Source of the DNA: Streptococcus sp. Marseille-Q0941
Lineage (GTDB): Bacteria; Bacillota; Bacilli; Lactobacillales; Streptococcaceae
Length of the DNA stretch: 64,000 nt
Assembly: GCF_943736975.1 (NCBI RefSeq)
Contig: NZ_CALSFO010000002.1
Span: forward strand, 62,001-126,000
Reading direction: 5' to 3'
Part shown: positions 47,340 to 57,115 of the stretch, one piece after another
Layout of the letters: every line of letters begins with the position of its first letter
Position numbering within the stretch: the first letter of the stretch is position 1
The notes under the pieces: model-generated
The model's database searches: none
Told to the model about the DNA's origin: nothing
What the model saw: only the letters and a program-made list of their open reading frames with translations
Translations under genes and position numbers: made by a program

Positions 47340-48535
47340 GATTAACAAAAATGCCTTCTGAATTTCAGAAGGCTTTACCAGTATTAGAAAAAATTAAAGA
47401 AGCAGGATTTGAAGCTTATTTTGTAGGCGGATCTGTAAGGGATGCCCTACTCAATCGTCCTATCCATGACGTGGATATTGCGACTTCATCTTATCCTGAA
47501 GAGACTAAGCAGATTTTTCCCCGTACAGCCGATATCGGCATTGAACATGGAACTGTCTTAGTTTTAGATGGAGATGAGGAGTACGAGGTCACCACTTTTA
47601 GGACAGAAGATGTCTATGTAGACTATCGAAGACCAAGCGCAGTTTCTTTTGTGCGTTCGTTGGAAGAAGACCTCAAACGCCGTGATTTTACAGTCAATGC
47701 CTTTGCTTTGGATGAGACAGGGGAAATCGTTGATTTATTTGACGGGCTCAAAGATTTAGAAAATCAAGTTTTGCGAGCAGTCGGAGTTGCCAGTGAGCGT
47801 TTCAACGAAGATGCTCTACGCATCATGCGTGGCTTTCGTTTCCAAGCCAGTCTAGGTTTTGAACTTGAGCAAGCAACCTTTGAAGCGATGAAATCCTTGA
47901 CTCCGCTCTTGGAGAAGATTTCTGTGGAACGTACCTTCGTCGAGTTTGATAAGCTCTTGCTGGCACCCTTTTGGCGTGTAGGATTGTCTTCCATGATTGA
48001 GAGTCAAGCTTATGATTATCTCCCTGATATGGCAGGAAGTCAGGACAAGCTTAACAGACTGTTTGATTTGGAGACTAATTTCACCTTTGAATCCTCTGAA
48101 CAAGCTTGGGCGGCTCTCTTGTGGGTGTTGGAAATTAGGGATGCACAGCCATTTTTGAAAGATTGGAAGACCTCACGTCAATTTGCCAAGCAGGTTCAGG
48201 ATTTGCTGACTATTTTAGCTGTTCGTGAAAAGAGGGAACTGAGCAAGCGTGATTGTTACCGATTTGACTTGGATTCCCTTCTACAAGCTGAAAATCTTCG
48301 CAAAGCTCAAGGGAAGGAAGTCAATCCACAAGCCATTACAGAAACTTACCAGAGTTTGACCATTCATGATAAGAAAGAAATCCAGATTAACGGAGGCATT
48401 TTAATCAAGGAATATGGTTACCAGCCAGGTCCTGAATTGGGAGATGCTTTAGAGGAAATTGAGTATGCTATTGTCGATGGAGAGTTGGAAAATGACCGTC
48501 AAGCCATCCATGATTACCTAAGGGAGAAAAAATGA
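47336..48535 (+). CDS. cca: CCA tRNA nucleotidyltransferase
   Basis: A 399-residue class II nucleotidyltransferase that builds or repairs the CCA end of tRNAs. The catalytic head shows GGSVRDALL (31-39), the metal-binding D45/D47 in HDVDIAT, and the RRDFTVNA and [13 protein letters not shown] motifs; the helical neck, body and tail follow. It lies between dapB and an ABC-F gene, with 4-bp overlaps on both sides, so the three are translated as a unit. Confidence 0.96.
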   Translation: MRLTKMPSEFQKALPVLEKIKEAGFEAYFVGGSVRDALLNRPIHDVDIATSSYPEETKQIFPRTADIGIEHGTVLVLDGDEEYEVTTFRTEDVYVDYRRPSAVSFVRSLEEDLKRRDFTVNAFALDETGEIVDLFDGLKDLENQVLRAVGVASERFNEDALRIMRGFRFQASLGFELEQATFEAMKSLTPLLEKISVERTFVEFDKLLLAPFWRVGLSSMIESQAYDYLPDMAGSQDKLNRLFDLETNFTFESSEQAWAALLWVLEIRDAQPFLKDWKTSRQFAKQVQDLLTILAVREKRELSKRDCYRFDLDSLLQAENLRKAQGKEVNPQAITETYQSLTIHDKKEIQINGGILIKEYGYQPGPELGDALEEIEYAIVDGELENDRQAIHDYLREKK

Positions 48536-50400
48536 GTGATTTTATTGTTGAAAAACTAAGCAAATCTGTTGGTGACAAGACCGTCTTTAAGGATATTTCC
48601 TTTATCATTCATGACTTGGACAGAATCGGTCTTATCGGTGTCAACGGTACAGGAAAGACTACTCTTTTGGATGTTCTTTCGGGAGTTTCAGGATTTGATG
48701 GCGATGTTAGTCCTTTTTCAGCAAAGAGTGATTACAAGATTGGCTACCTGACTCAGGATCCAGAGTTCGATGATAGTAAGACGGTTTTGGATACGGTTCT
48801 ATCCAGTGACCTCAAGGAAATCCAGCTCATTCGTGAATATGAGTTGATCATGCTCAACTATAGCGAAGGCAAGCAGGCTCGTTTGGAACGGGTCATGGCT
48901 GAGATGGATTCTCTACAAGCATGGGAAATTGAGAGTCAGGTTAAGACCGTTCTCAGCAAGTTGGGTATTCAGGATTTGTCGACTCCAGTTGGTGAATTGT
49001 CAGGTGGTCTGAGAAGACGGGTTCAGTTGGCACAAGTTCTCCTAGGAAACCACGACCTCTTGTTACTGGATGAGCCGACCAACCATCTGGACATTGCGAC
49101 CATCGAGTGGCTGACCCTTTTCTTGAAAAATTCCAAGAAAACGGTTCTTTTTATCACCCACGACCGCTATTTCTTAGATGCTCTTTCTACACGAATTTTT
49201 GAATTAGATAGAGGTGAATTAACAGAATATCAAGGGAACTATCAAGATTATGTTCGCCTCAAAGCCGAACAGGATGAGCGCGATGCAGCTCTTCTTCACA
49301 AAAAGGAACAACTTTATAAGCAGGAATTGGCCTGGATGAGCCGACAACCGCAAGCTCGTGCAACCAAGCAACAGGCTCGTATCAATCGTTTCCACGACTT
49401 GAAAAAGGAAGTTTCAGATACTAGTGTTGAGACAGATTTGACCATGAATTTTGAAACTAGCCGTATCGGTAAAAAGGTCATCGAGTTTAAGGATGTTTCC
49501 TTTGCCTATGAGAACAAGCCGATTTTACAAGATTTTAACCTCTTGGTGCAAGCCAAAGACCGTATCGGAATCGTTGGGGATAATGGTGTTGGAAAGTCAA
49601 CCCTTCTTAACCTCATTGCAGGAAGTCTTGAACCGACTGAAGGACAAGTGATCATCGGCGAAACGGTTCGTATCGCCTATTTCTCTCAACAAATCGAAGG
49701 ATTGGATGAAAGCAAGCGGGTTATCAATTACCTGCAGGAAGTGGCAGAAGAGGTGAAGACTAGTAGTGGCTCTACGACATCAATTGCTGAGTTACTGGAA
49801 CAATTTCTCTTCCCTCGTTCAACGCACGGTACCTTGATTGAGAAGCTGTCAGGTGGAGAGAAGAAGCGTCTTTACCTCCTCAAATTACTCCTTGAAAAAC
49901 CCAATGTGCTTCTCTTGGATGAACCGACAAATGATTTAGACATTGCTACTTTGACAGTCTTGGAGAATTTCTTGCAAGGATTTGCAGGTCCAGTTTTGAC
50001 TGTTAGTCACGACCGTTATTTTCTTGATAAGGTAGCGACTAAGATTCTTGCTTTTGAGAATGGGACCATTCGTCCTTTCTTTGGTCATTACACGGACTAT
50101 CTGGATGAAAAGGTCTTTGAAGCAGAAGCAGTAACGCAAAGTCAAAAGGCTGATAAGGAAAAAGTGGTCAAAGTCCGTGAAGAAAAGAAACGCATGACCT
50201 ACCAGGAAAAGCAGGAGTGGGCAAGTATTGAAGTTGATATCGAAAACCTGGAAAATCGAATCGCTGCTATTGAAGAAGAAATGCAGGCAAATGGCTCTGA
50301 TTTTGGAAAACTAGCGACTCTTCAAAAAGAGCTAGATGAGAAGAATGAAGCCTTACTTGAAAAATATGAACGTTATGAATATTTGAGTGAGTTGGTGTAA
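48532..50400 (+). CDS. ABC-F family ATPase (Uup/YfmR-like)
   Basis: A 622-residue soluble protein with two ABC domains and no membrane region. The first has Walker A GVNGTGKT (36-43), LSGGLRRR and [12 protein letters not shown]; the second has [16 protein letters not shown] and [12 protein letters not shown]. Between them is the ABC-F linker, and the C-terminus (about 550-622) is a charged coiled coil as in Uup/YfmR. Such proteins act on the ribosome's E-site region to resolve stalls. The typical antibiotic-resistance ABC-F proteins usually lack this long C-terminal coiled coil, so a housekeeping role is more likely. Confidence 0.9.
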   Translation: MSDFIVEKLSKSVGDKTVFKDISFIIHDLDRIGLIGVNGTGKTTLLDVLSGVSGFDGDVSPFSAKSDYKIGYLTQDPEFDDSKTVLDTVLSSDLKEIQLIREYELIMLNYSEGKQARLERVMAEMDSLQAWEIESQVKTVLSKLGIQDLSTPVGELSGGLRRRVQLAQVLLGNHDLLLLDEPTNHLDIATIEWLTLFLKNSKKTVLFITHDRYFLDALSTRIFELDRGELTEYQGNYQDYVRLKAEQDERDAALLHKKEQLYKQELAWMSRQPQARATKQQARINRFHDLKKEVSDTSVETDLTMNFETSRIGKKVIEFKDVSFAYENKPILQDFNLLVQAKDRIGIVGDNGVGKSTLLNLIAGSLEPTEGQVIIGETVRIAYFSQQIEGLDESKRVINYLQEVAEEVKTSSGSTTSIAELLEQFLFPRSTHGTLIEKLSGGEKKRLYLLKLLLEKPNVLLLDEPTNDLDIATLTVLENFLQGFAGPVLTVSHDRYFLDKVATKILAFENGTIRPFFGHYTDYLDEKVFEAEAVTQSQKADKEKVVKVREEKKRMTYQEKQEWASIEVDIENLENRIAAIEEEMQANGSDFGKLATLQKELDEKNEALLEKYERYEYLSELV

Positions 50401-50452
50401 AAGAAGTAAGAACTTGATTAAGCAAATGATCGCAATAATTGAAGAAAAAATG

Positions 50453-50490
50453 AGAAGTCTTGTACTAAGTGTCAAGGCTTCTTTCTATTT
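50453..50490 (+). terminator. Terminator after the ABC-F gene
   Basis: AGAAGTCTTG pairs with CAAGGCTTCT (one G-T pair), followed by TTCTATTTT. Confidence 0.82.
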
Positions 50491-50507
50491 TGCTTTTCTA
50501 GGAATTA

Positions 50508-50516
50508 TGGTATAAT
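50508..50516 (+). promoter_or_regulatory. apt promoter, extended -10
   Basis: TGGTATAAT lies 32 nt before the apt start. Confidence 0.65.
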
Positions 50517-50548
50517 AGGGAGTAAAAATTTAAAAAGAAAGAAACGCT

Positions 50549-51061
50549 ATGAACTTAAAAGATTACATTGCAAGTATTGAAAATTATCCTCAAGAAGGAA
50601 TTACTTTCCGTGATATTAGCCCATTGATGGCAGATGGAAATGCCTACAGCTACGCTGTTCGCGAAATTGTTCAATATGCTACTAACAAAAAGATTGATAT
50701 GATCGTCGGCCCTGAAGCGCGTGGCTTCATCGTTGGATGTCCTGTCGCTTTTGAATTGGGAATCGGTTTTGCACCAGTGCGTAAACCTGGCAAGTTGCCA
50801 CGTGAAGTTATTTCAGCTGACTACGAAAAAGAATATGGAGTTGACACTTTGACTATGCACGCAGATGCTATCAAACCAGGACAACGTGTTCTTATCGTAG
50901 ATGACCTCTTGGCAACAGGTGGTACTGTTAAAGCAACCATCGAAATGATTGAAAAATTGGGTGGAGTCGTAGCAGGTTGTGCCTTCTTGATCGAACTGGA
51001 TGAACTCAAAGGTCGTGAAGCTATCGGAGATTACGACTATAAAGTGCTGATGCATTATTAA
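50549..51061 (+). CDS. apt: Adenine phosphoribosyltransferase
   Basis: A 170-residue purine-salvage enzyme that makes AMP from adenine and PRPP. The PRPP-binding motif [13 protein letters not shown] is intact, and the N-terminal hood [17 protein letters not shown] and GPEARGFI are typical. The ATG follows AAAGAAAG. It has its own promoter and terminator. Confidence 0.97.
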   Translation: MNLKDYIASIENYPQEGITFRDISPLMADGNAYSYAVREIVQYATNKKIDMIVGPEARGFIVGCPVAFELGIGFAPVRKPGKLPREVISADYEKEYGVDTLTMHADAIKPGQRVLIVDDLLATGGTVKATIEMIEKLGGVVAGCAFLIELDELKGREAIGDYDYKVLMHY

Positions 51062-51063
51062 TG

Positions 51064-51090
51064 AAAAACAGTCCCTAGGGCTGTTTTCTC
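51064..51090 (+). terminator. Terminator after apt
   Basis: AAAACAGTCCC and GGGCTGTTTT pair around a TA loop, followed by CTCTTC; the tail is weak in T. Confidence 0.65.
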
Positions 51091-51133
51091 TTCATTTGAT
51101 ATAAAAATAAGCTATATCTAGTTAGAGAAAAAC

Positions 51134-51150
51134 TATAATTGAAAACTATA
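51134..51150. promoter_or_regulatory. Met-box (MtaR-type operator) at metA
   Basis: TATAATTGAAAACTATA matches the streptococcal Met-box TATAGTTTnAAACTATA at 14 of 16 defined positions. It overlaps the -35 hexamer of the metA promoter. This is the expected control site for a methionine-synthesis gene by the LysR-type regulator MtaR; binding is inferred. A second AAAACTATA lies just upstream (51129-51137). Confidence 0.65.
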
Positions 51151-51167
51151 TCTTCATACAGTATAAT
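51139..51167 (+). promoter_or_regulatory. metA promoter
   Basis: TTGAAA and TATAAT are exactly 17 bp apart. The leader to the start codon is about 79 nt; I see no riboswitch in it. Confidence 0.8.
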
Positions 51168-51252
51168 AAAGGGAAAGAGAAACGTCAGCATTTTTCCCCG
51201 TTGACGATACCATGTTTACTTGAGTCCAATATGATACAGTAAGGAGATTTCT

Positions 51253-52197
51253 ATGCCGATTCGAATTGATAAAAAATTACCAGCAGTTGAGATTTTACGA
51301 ACGGAAAATATTTTCGTCATGGATGACCAGAGGGCGGCTCATCAGGATATTCGACCACTGAAAATTCTGATTTTAAACTTGATGCCACTGAAAATGGTTA
51401 CAGAAACTCAGCTTTTACGCCATTTGGCCAATACTCCTCTGCAATTAGATATTGATTTTTTATATATGGAAAGTCACCAATCTAAAACAACCCGCTCTGA
51501 GCATATGGAGACTTTTTATAAGACTTTCTCGGAAGTCAAAGACGATTATTTCGATGGTTTGATTATCACAGGTGCTCCAGTTGAACATCTCCCTTTTGAA
51601 GAAGTGGACTATTGGCAAGAGTTTACCCAAGTTATCGATTGGTCTAAGACCCATGTCTTTTCAACCCTGCATATTTGTTGGGGAGCACAGGCAGGTCTAT
51701 ACTATCGCTATGGCGTAGATAAATACCAGATGGACCAAAAGCTTTCGGGGATTTATCCTCAAGATGTTTTGAAAGAAGGTCATCTCCTATTGAGAGGTTT
51801 TGATGATTTATATGTATCCCCTCATTCTCGCCATGCAGAAGTCCACAAAGAAGATATCCTGAATAAAACAAATCTAGAGATTTTAGCATCAGGAGAAGAG
51901 GTAGGAGTTTCTATCCTTGCGAGTCGAGATTTGAGAGAAGTCTATAGCTTCGGGCATTTAGAGTATGATCGTGATACGCTTGCAAAGGAATATTTTAGAG
52001 ATCTAGATGCTGGTTTAGATCCACATATACCAGAAAATTATTTCAAAAATGATGACATTCATGAACTTCCATGTATGCGTTGGAGTTCATCTGCAGCCCT
52101 CTTTTTCAGTAACTGGGTAAATTATGCAGTTTACCAAGAAACGCCTTTTGAGTGGAAAAGTGTGGAAGATGATGTGTCTCATTTTGGATATTTATAA
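51253..52197 (+). CDS. metA: Homoserine O-acetyltransferase MetAA
   Basis: A 314-residue enzyme of the MetA fold that acylates homoserine as the first committed step to methionine. The nucleophile is C142 (LHICWGAQ), with H235 and E237 in FGHLEYD. Residue 111 is glutamate (GAPVEH), which in studied homologues selects acetyl-CoA over succinyl-CoA, so I call it an acetyltransferase despite resemblance to the succinyltransferase. The ATG follows AAGGAG. A Met-box in the promoter indicates repression or activation according to methionine status. Confidence 0.94.
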   Translation: MPIRIDKKLPAVEILRTENIFVMDDQRAAHQDIRPLKILILNLMPLKMVTETQLLRHLANTPLQLDIDFLYMESHQSKTTRSEHMETFYKTFSEVKDDYFDGLIITGAPVEHLPFEEVDYWQEFTQVIDWSKTHVFSTLHICWGAQAGLYYRYGVDKYQMDQKLSGIYPQDVLKEGHLLLRGFDDLYVSPHSRHAEVHKEDILNKTNLEILASGEEVGVSILASRDLREVYSFGHLEYDRDTLAKEYFRDLDAGLDPHIPENYFKNDDIHELPCMRWSSSAALFFSNWVNYAVYQETPFEWKSVEDDVSHFGYL

Positions 52198-52205
52198 GAG
52201 GAATT

Positions 52206-52880
52206 ATGACATATTTAGATGCTTTCAAATCAGGGAACTTAGTTTTACCAAGTGACCTGCTCTTAAACTACAATCAACTGTTCTCGTCAAGCGATGATTT
52301 CTTGGTTTGGCAATTCTTTTACTTACAGAATACAACGGCTTTAGGTGAATTGTCTCCAAGCCAGATTGCTGAAAAAATTGGCAAGCAAGTCACTGAAGTC
52401 AATCAAGCTATTTCACGCTTGACTGATAAGGGCTTGCTTCAATACCGAACCATTGAACTCAATGGTGAGATAGAAGTAATTTTCGATGCAACCCTTGCCT
52501 TGGAACGTCTGGACCAACTGTTTGGGAAGCAAGAAACAAGTCAGGTACAATCTGCACCAAATGACTTAAAGAATCTGGTAGAAACCTTTCAACAGGAATT
52601 AGGTCGTCTCTTGAGTCCCTTTGAAATTGAAGATTTGGAAAAGAGTTTGAGAGAAGACGGAACTAGTGCAGATTTGATAAAAGAAGCCTTGCGTGAAGCT
52701 GTTTTAAATGGAAAACCAAATTGGAAGTACATCCAAGCAATCCTCCGCAACTGGCGCCATGAGGGGATTAAGAGTGTAGCCCAGGTAGAGGTGAAACGTC
52801 AAGAGAGAGAAGCAACTAATCCTCAAAATGTTCAAGTCTCATCAGATTTTAAAAATGCTATGGATCTATGGAAAGACTAA
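52206..52880 (+). CDS. dnaD: DnaD domain protein
   Basis: A 224-residue protein like primosome component DnaD, which helps load the replicative helicase. An N-terminal winged-helix dimerisation domain (about residues 1-100, LTDKGLLQYRTIELNG) and a C-terminal DnaB_2/DDBH2 domain (about 120-200, ending in the conserved NWKYIQAILRNWRHEGI) are present. The ATG follows AAGAGGAA, 8 nt after metA, so it may be co-transcribed with metA, an odd functional pairing. A bidirectional terminator follows. Confidence 0.88.
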   Translation: MTYLDAFKSGNLVLPSDLLLNYNQLFSSSDDFLVWQFFYLQNTTALGELSPSQIAEKIGKQVTEVNQAISRLTDKGLLQYRTIELNGEIEVIFDATLALERLDQLFGKQETSQVQSAPNDLKNLVETFQQELGRLLSPFEIEDLEKSLREDGTSADLIKEALREAVLNGKPNWKYIQAILRNWRHEGIKSVAQVEVKRQEREATNPQNVQVSSDFKNAMDLWKD

Positions 52881-52891
52881 TATTTAGTAAT

Positions 52892-52923
52892 AAAAAAACT
52901 TGCTACTAAGGCAAGTTTTTTTG
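52892..52923. terminator. Bidirectional terminator between dnaD and amylase
   Basis: AAAAAACTTGC pairs fully with GCAAGTTTTTT around TACTAAG. Confidence 0.9.
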
Positions 52924-52926
52924 TTC

Positions 52927-54378
52927 TTAATTAGCAAGTCCCCAAACACTTACAGAACGTTCAGCAACTGGGAAATCACCATAACCATCAGCATTAATAG
53001 TTACTTGATCAGAATGATTACCAAGTAAATCAACAAAGGTTTGGTTTGCCCATTCTGGGCCGACAAACATGGTTTTAGAATTCTCTTGAGCATTTGAGAT
53101 AAGAACTGCGAGAGGTGTTTGGTTGTCTGCACCTGAACGGGCCCAACCGATACAATTAGGGTCATCAAAGTAGTCCCTTTGCTCTCCATAAGCCAACTCT
53201 TTTCGGATAGTTAGCAAACGGTCAAGGACATCCTTGAAGTTTTCTTGAGCATACTGACTAGAGATACCGTAGTAGTCTCCGTAAAAGACACATGGTAGAC
53301 CGTTTTCACGTAAAAGAATGAGAGCATAGGCTGCTGGTTTGAACCATTCTTCAACAGTAGATTCTAAAGCTTGTCCACGTTGAGTATCATGGTTATCGAC
53401 AAAGGTTACAGCTTTATCTGGTTTGATTTGAACTAAACTATCATCAAAAATGGTTCGTAAATCATAGTCAGCTCCAGCCTGGCCTGCTTCAAACAGATTC
53501 ATATGAAGGCGGACATCAACAAGGTCAAAGCGCTCTTCAATCTTTTCAAGGTAATCAAGATTCGCTTCCTTATCAGGATTCCAGAATTCTCCAAAGACAT
53601 AAAAGTCTTGTCCATATTTTTCTTTAATATCACGAATAAAATTGCGCATAAAGAAAGAGTCAATATGCTTGACAGCGTCTAAACGGAAACCCGTAACACC
53701 CGTAGTTTCGATAAACCAGTCTGCCCAATCGTAGATATTTTGTATCACTTCTGGATGCTTGAAATCCAAATCAGCATACATAAGGTAGTCATAGTTACCA
53801 TTTTCATTATCCACTAATTCTTCGTGGGCCCAGCCTTTGTTGTCTCCTTGTATCAGATAGATTCCAGATTTACGGCGTTTTGCATCATAGTCAGTCCCCG
53901 TAAAATGGTACCAATGCCAGTGGAAGTCATTGTAGGTGTTTTGTCTCCCATTAAAGGTGAAACCAGTCCATCCGTTAATGGTAAAAGGCTCTCCAAGTTC
54001 GATTGTACGATCTTCAGGATCTACTTCGATAACCTGGAAGGATTCTAAATGGTCTGCAGCTGCCTTATGATTTAAGACGACATCAGCCATTGGTTGAATT
54101 CCATGTGATTTAAGTGTTTGAATAGCCTGAAGATAGTCTTCTTTGAAACCGTACTTGGTAGACACAGTCCCTTTTTGGTCAAATTCTCCAATGTCAAATA
54201 AATCATAGACACCATAGCCGACATCTTTTTCGTTGGTAGCTTTAAAGGCAGGTGGCATCCAGACATGGCTAATTCCTAGTTCGGCAAGATTCTCAGAATC
54301 AGAAGCGAGACGTTCCCAGTGTTTTCCATCGTGGGGGAGATACCACTCAAAATACTGCATTAGGGTTTGATTTTTCAT
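52927..54378 (-). CDS. amyA: Cytoplasmic alpha-amylase (GH13_5)
   Basis: A 483-residue glycoside hydrolase without a signal peptide, so it acts inside the cell on maltodextrins or glycogen. The GH13 catalytic residues are D234 (GFRLDAVKH), E264 (VFGEFWNPD) and D331 (VDNHDTQ); the conserved ADVVLNHKAAADH region is at 98-110. The length and the N-terminal start NQTLMQYFEWYLP fit the liquefying-type intracellular amylases. The ATG follows GAGGAC. A palindromic operator overlaps its -35, suggesting control by a LacI-family maltose regulator or CcpA. It is a single-gene transcript. Confidence 0.93.
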   Translation of the reverse strand: MKNQTLMQYFEWYLPHDGKHWERLASDSENLAELGISHVWMPPAFKATNEKDVGYGVYDLFDIGEFDQKGTVSTKYGFKEDYLQAIQTLKSHGIQPMADVVLNHKAAADHLESFQVIEVDPEDRTIELGEPFTINGWTGFTFNGRQNTYNDFHWHWYHFTGTDYDAKRRKSGIYLIQGDNKGWAHEELVDNENGNYDYLMYADLDFKHPEVIQNIYDWADWFIETTGVTGFRLDAVKHIDSFFMRNFIRDIKEKYGQDFYVFGEFWNPDKEANLDYLEKIEERFDLVDVRLHMNLFEAGQAGADYDLRTIFDDSLVQIKPDKAVTFVDNHDTQRGQALESTVEEWFKPAAYALILLRENGLPCVFYGDYYGISSQYAQENFKDVLDRLLTIRKELAYGEQRDYFDDPNCIGWARSGADNQTPLAVLISNAQENSKTMFVGPEWANQTFVDLLGNHSDQVTINADGYGDFPVAERSVSVWGLAN

Positions 54379-54411
54379 AGAAAGTCCTCATACTTAACAA
54401 TATTGACAATC

Positions 54412-54440
54412 ATTTTAACATAAAGCAAGCAAATGCACAA
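54412..54440 (-). promoter_or_regulatory. amyA promoter
   Basis: On the minus strand, TTGTGC and TAAAAT lie 17 bp apart, with TGT before the -10. Confidence 0.68.
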
Positions 54441-54450
54441 ACGTTTGCGC
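54435..54450. promoter_or_regulatory. LacI-family operator (MalR- or cre-like) at amyA
   Basis: GCACAAACGTTTGCGC is a palindrome centred on CAAACGTTTG, with only one unpaired position per arm. It overlaps the amyA -35 hexamer. The central form is typical of MalR operators in streptococci and also close to a cre. Repression that is relieved by maltodextrin is the likely logic. Confidence 0.65.
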
Positions 54451-54488
54451 AAATCTAAAAAATATTTTCGACTATTTTATCAAAAGTG

Positions 54489-54517
54489 TTGATTATTTTG
54501 TACCAAAGTGCTAATAT
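54489..54517 (+). promoter_or_regulatory. Promoter of the ABC transporter at 54.5 kb
   Basis: TTGATT and TAATAT are 17 bp apart in an AT-rich region. Confidence 0.6.
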
Positions 54518-54551
54518 AATAATATAAAAACATAAATATAGGAGTCAGCCC

Positions 54552-55301
54552 ATGATTGAATTTCAAAATGTTAGTAAGTTGTATGGTGATAAAGAGGCTT
54601 TGAGCAATCTCAATTTGCAGATTGAAAATGGAGAGATTATGGGTTTGATTGGCCATAATGGTGCTGGAAAATCGACCACCATAAAATCCCTAGTCAGTAT
54701 CATTTCACCCAGCAGTGGTCGTATCTTGGTAGATGGTTTAGATTTATCGGAAAATCGCTTGGCTATTAAACGAAAGATTGGTTACGTTGCAGACTCGCCT
54801 GACTTATTTTTACGCTTAACGGCCAATGAATTTTGGGAATTGATTGCTTCATCCTATGATCTGACTAGTTCTGACTTGGAGGCTGGTCTAGCTAGGCTAT
54901 TGAGTGTTTTTGACTTTGCTGAAAACCGTTATCAGGTTATTGAAACCCTTTCTCACGGAATGCGTCAGAAAGTTTTTGTTATTGGGGCACTCTTGTCTGA
55001 TCCTGATATTTGGGTCTTGGACGAACCCTTGACTGGTTTGGATCCCCAGGCTGCCTTTGATTTGAAGCAAATGATGAAGGAACATGCACAAAAAGGTAAA
55101 ACAGTTTTGTTTTCGACCCATGTCTTAGAGGTAGCCGAGCAAGTCTGTGATCGGATTGCCATTTTGAAAAAGGGGCATTTGATTTATTGTGGTAGCGTGG
55201 AGGACTTGAGAAAAGACCACCCAGATCAGTCTTTGGAAAGTATCTACCTTAGCCTTGCTGGTAGAAAAGAGGAGGTTACAGATGCGTCTCAAGGTCATTA
55301 A
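54552..55301 (+). CDS. ABC transporter ATP-binding protein
   Basis: A 249-residue ATPase with Walker A GHNGAGKS (34-41), signature LSHGMRQK, Walker B IWVLDEPLTGLDP and the switch histidine in FSTHV. The type is that of ABC-2 or EcsA-like exporters. The ATG follows AGGAG. The reading frame overlaps the start of the permease gene by 20 bp, so they form one transporter. The substrate is unknown; neither regulator nor biosynthetic genes are adjacent. Confidence 0.87.
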   Translation: MIEFQNVSKLYGDKEALSNLNLQIENGEIMGLIGHNGAGKSTTIKSLVSIISPSSGRILVDGLDLSENRLAIKRKIGYVADSPDLFLRLTANEFWELIASSYDLTSSDLEAGLARLLSVFDFAENRYQVIETLSHGMRQKVFVIGALLSDPDIWVLDEPLTGLDPQAAFDLKQMMKEHAQKGKTVLFSTHVLEVAEQVCDRIAILKKGHLIYCGSVEDLRKDHPDQSLESIYLSLAGRKEEVTDASQGH

Positions 55302-56916
55302 AAAATTAGTTGATATCAATATTCTCTATTCATCTAAAGAAGCTAATTTGGCTAACCTACGAAAGAAGCAAGCTAAGAATCCTGATAAAAAGGTTGATGT
55401 ATCAGGGAAATTGTTGCGTTCTTATCTTGCTTCTAGTTTGTTGCTACTCATCTTATTTTCTAATCTAGCCTTTCGTTTTCCTTTTGAGGAAATGCCAAGT
55501 TTTTTTAGTACCATGGTTGCTATTTTACTGGTGCTTGCCTTTTCAACGTCTTTCACTGCATTTTACAATGTCTTTTATGAGAGTAAGGACTTGGCCTCCT
55601 ATAGTCCCTATGCCTTTAAAGAATCAGAGATTATAATTGCTAAAGGACTGTCTGTCCTCTTGCCAGCTCTAACTGGAATTGTACCAATCCTAGCTTATTT
55701 TCTAGTCCTCTACATTAGGCTAGCTCCTACTCTTTGGCTGGGTTTGCCCTTGATGTTGCTGTCCTTGGCCTTATTATTTGTCTCTGTGACTCTAGTGATG
55801 GTAGTGGCAGTGCATTTCTTGGCTCAAACTGCGGTTTTTAGAAAGTATCAGTCTATTTTTGCGAATGTGATGATTGGGATAGGGGTTATCACGCCTTTAT
55901 TATTTGTCTTCTTTCTACAGTCGACTTCTGGAGATATAGTTGACAGAGTTAGAGACATTCCACCTCTTCTTTATCCTATTCATCTCTTTTACAAAATAGC
56001 AGTGGAGCCTTTTTCGACAGAGGCTATACTGGGTCTGCTCGCTTGGATAGGACTAACTCTCTTCTTACTTTATCTGACCAAAAAGAAGGTTCTTCCTCGT
56101 TTTTATGACATTATCCTGCTTAACAGTGAGGAGAAAGTCATAAAAGAACGTCGCAGTAAAGAGGGGATTTCAACGACTAAAAAGGGATTTTTCCGCATGG
56201 TTTTACGCTACAACCTCTCCCTATTGGGACAGGGGACTGGCGTCATTACAGTGCTTTTTACAAGTGCCTTTCTTCCTTATATCATGATGATCGGATTGAT
56301 TTCCAAAATTCGAGATTCTCAGTTAGTTCCAGATATTCATCCTTCATACTGGTTACCCTTGTTTTTTGTAGGAGTGTTTATAGCAGTTTTAAATAACAAT
56401 ATCACAAGTCTACCTTCAATCGGGCTATCTCTGGAGAGGGAAAATTTTGATTTTCTGAAGAGTTTGCCCTTTGACTTTGCTCGTTATGTGAAAGTGAAAT
56501 TTTGGATTATATTTGCTGTTCAGTCCTTTTTACCTATCGTGACTTTACTTGGTCTTTCCCTTTATTTAGGCTTGCCAATCCTTCCGATGATTTACCTTCT
56601 TGCGGCATGGATTCTTGCCAGTATTATCCTTGCTTGTCGCCATTATTTTAAAGATGTGAAAAATCTGTCGACTAATTGGACTAGTATTACGGACCTGGTG
56701 AATCGTTCAAATGGCATAGTCACAATGGTTCTATTGCTTATTTATAGTGCAATCCTAATGGCCCTTGTAATTGGTAGCTTATTCTTGGTTCAGTCTCTCT
56801 CCGCTATCCTTGCCATCAGCTTGGGAGTAGGAGCTCTTATCCTCCTGCTTGGTCTTGCTATATTTAGCTGTCATTACTATCTATCACGCATATTGACAGA
56901 AATAGAAAAAAGATGA
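55282..56916 (+). CDS. ABC transporter permease
   Basis: A 544-residue polytopic membrane protein with roughly 12 hydrophobic segments in two halves separated by a cytoplasmic loop (about residues 250-315). The cytosolic N-terminus (1-55) is basic and could contact the ATPase. I chose the ATG at 55282 (GAGGAGG just upstream); an in-frame TTG nine codons earlier lies deeper in the ATPase gene. Partner of the preceding ATPase; cargo unknown. A terminator follows. Confidence 0.84.
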   Translation: MRLKVIKKLVDINILYSSKEANLANLRKKQAKNPDKKVDVSGKLLRSYLASSLLLLILFSNLAFRFPFEEMPSFFSTMVAILLVLAFSTSFTAFYNVFYESKDLASYSPYAFKESEIIIAKGLSVLLPALTGIVPILAYFLVLYIRLAPTLWLGLPLMLLSLALLFVSVTLVMVVAVHFLAQTAVFRKYQSIFANVMIGIGVITPLLFVFFLQSTSGDIVDRVRDIPPLLYPIHLFYKIAVEPFSTEAILGLLAWIGLTLFLLYLTKKKVLPRFYDIILLNSEEKVIKERRSKEGISTTKKGFFRMVLRYNLSLLGQGTGVITVLFTSAFLPYIMMIGLISKIRDSQLVPDIHPSYWLPLFFVGVFIAVLNNNITSLPSIGLSLERENFDFLKSLPFDFARYVKVKFWIIFAVQSFLPIVTLLGLSLYLGLPILPMIYLLAAWILASIILACRHYFKDVKNLSTNWTSITDLVNRSNGIVTMVLLLIYSAILMALVIGSLFLVQSLSAILAISLGVGALILLLGLAIFSCHYYLSRILTEIEKR

Positions 56917-56955
56917 GATAGTTGGTCGCTTGCTTGATAAATTTTATAAAAAGAA

Positions 56956-56990
56956 ATGCTCCTCCAAGACGGAAGAGCATCTTTTATTGT
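56956..56990 (+). terminator. Terminator after the ABC permease gene
   Basis: ATGCTCCTCC and GGAAGAGCAT pair except for one mismatch, followed by CTTTTATT. Confidence 0.82.
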
Positions 56991-57099
56991 GATTCTCACA
57001 CAATTACTTCCTAATTTTTAATTAGTATTAGTATACCATTTTTTAAAACGAGAGTAAAAAAGCAAAGGTTGTTTCTATTTTGTGAATTTTTAACAAATT

Positions 57100-57108
57100 T
57101 GATATAAT
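57100..57108 (+). promoter_or_regulatory. Extended -10 placed for a leaderless mRNA
   Basis: TGATATAAT is an extended -10; the ATG at 57116 is 7 nt beyond it. Confidence 0.62.
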
Positions 57109-57115
57109 TGTATTT

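Noticed and set aside
54480..54520. Imperfect direct repeats around CAAAAGTGTTGAT and CAAAGTGCTAAT before the ABC transporter
   Set aside because: They overlap the promoter and could be an operator, but the match is too poor and the region too AT-rich to claim one.
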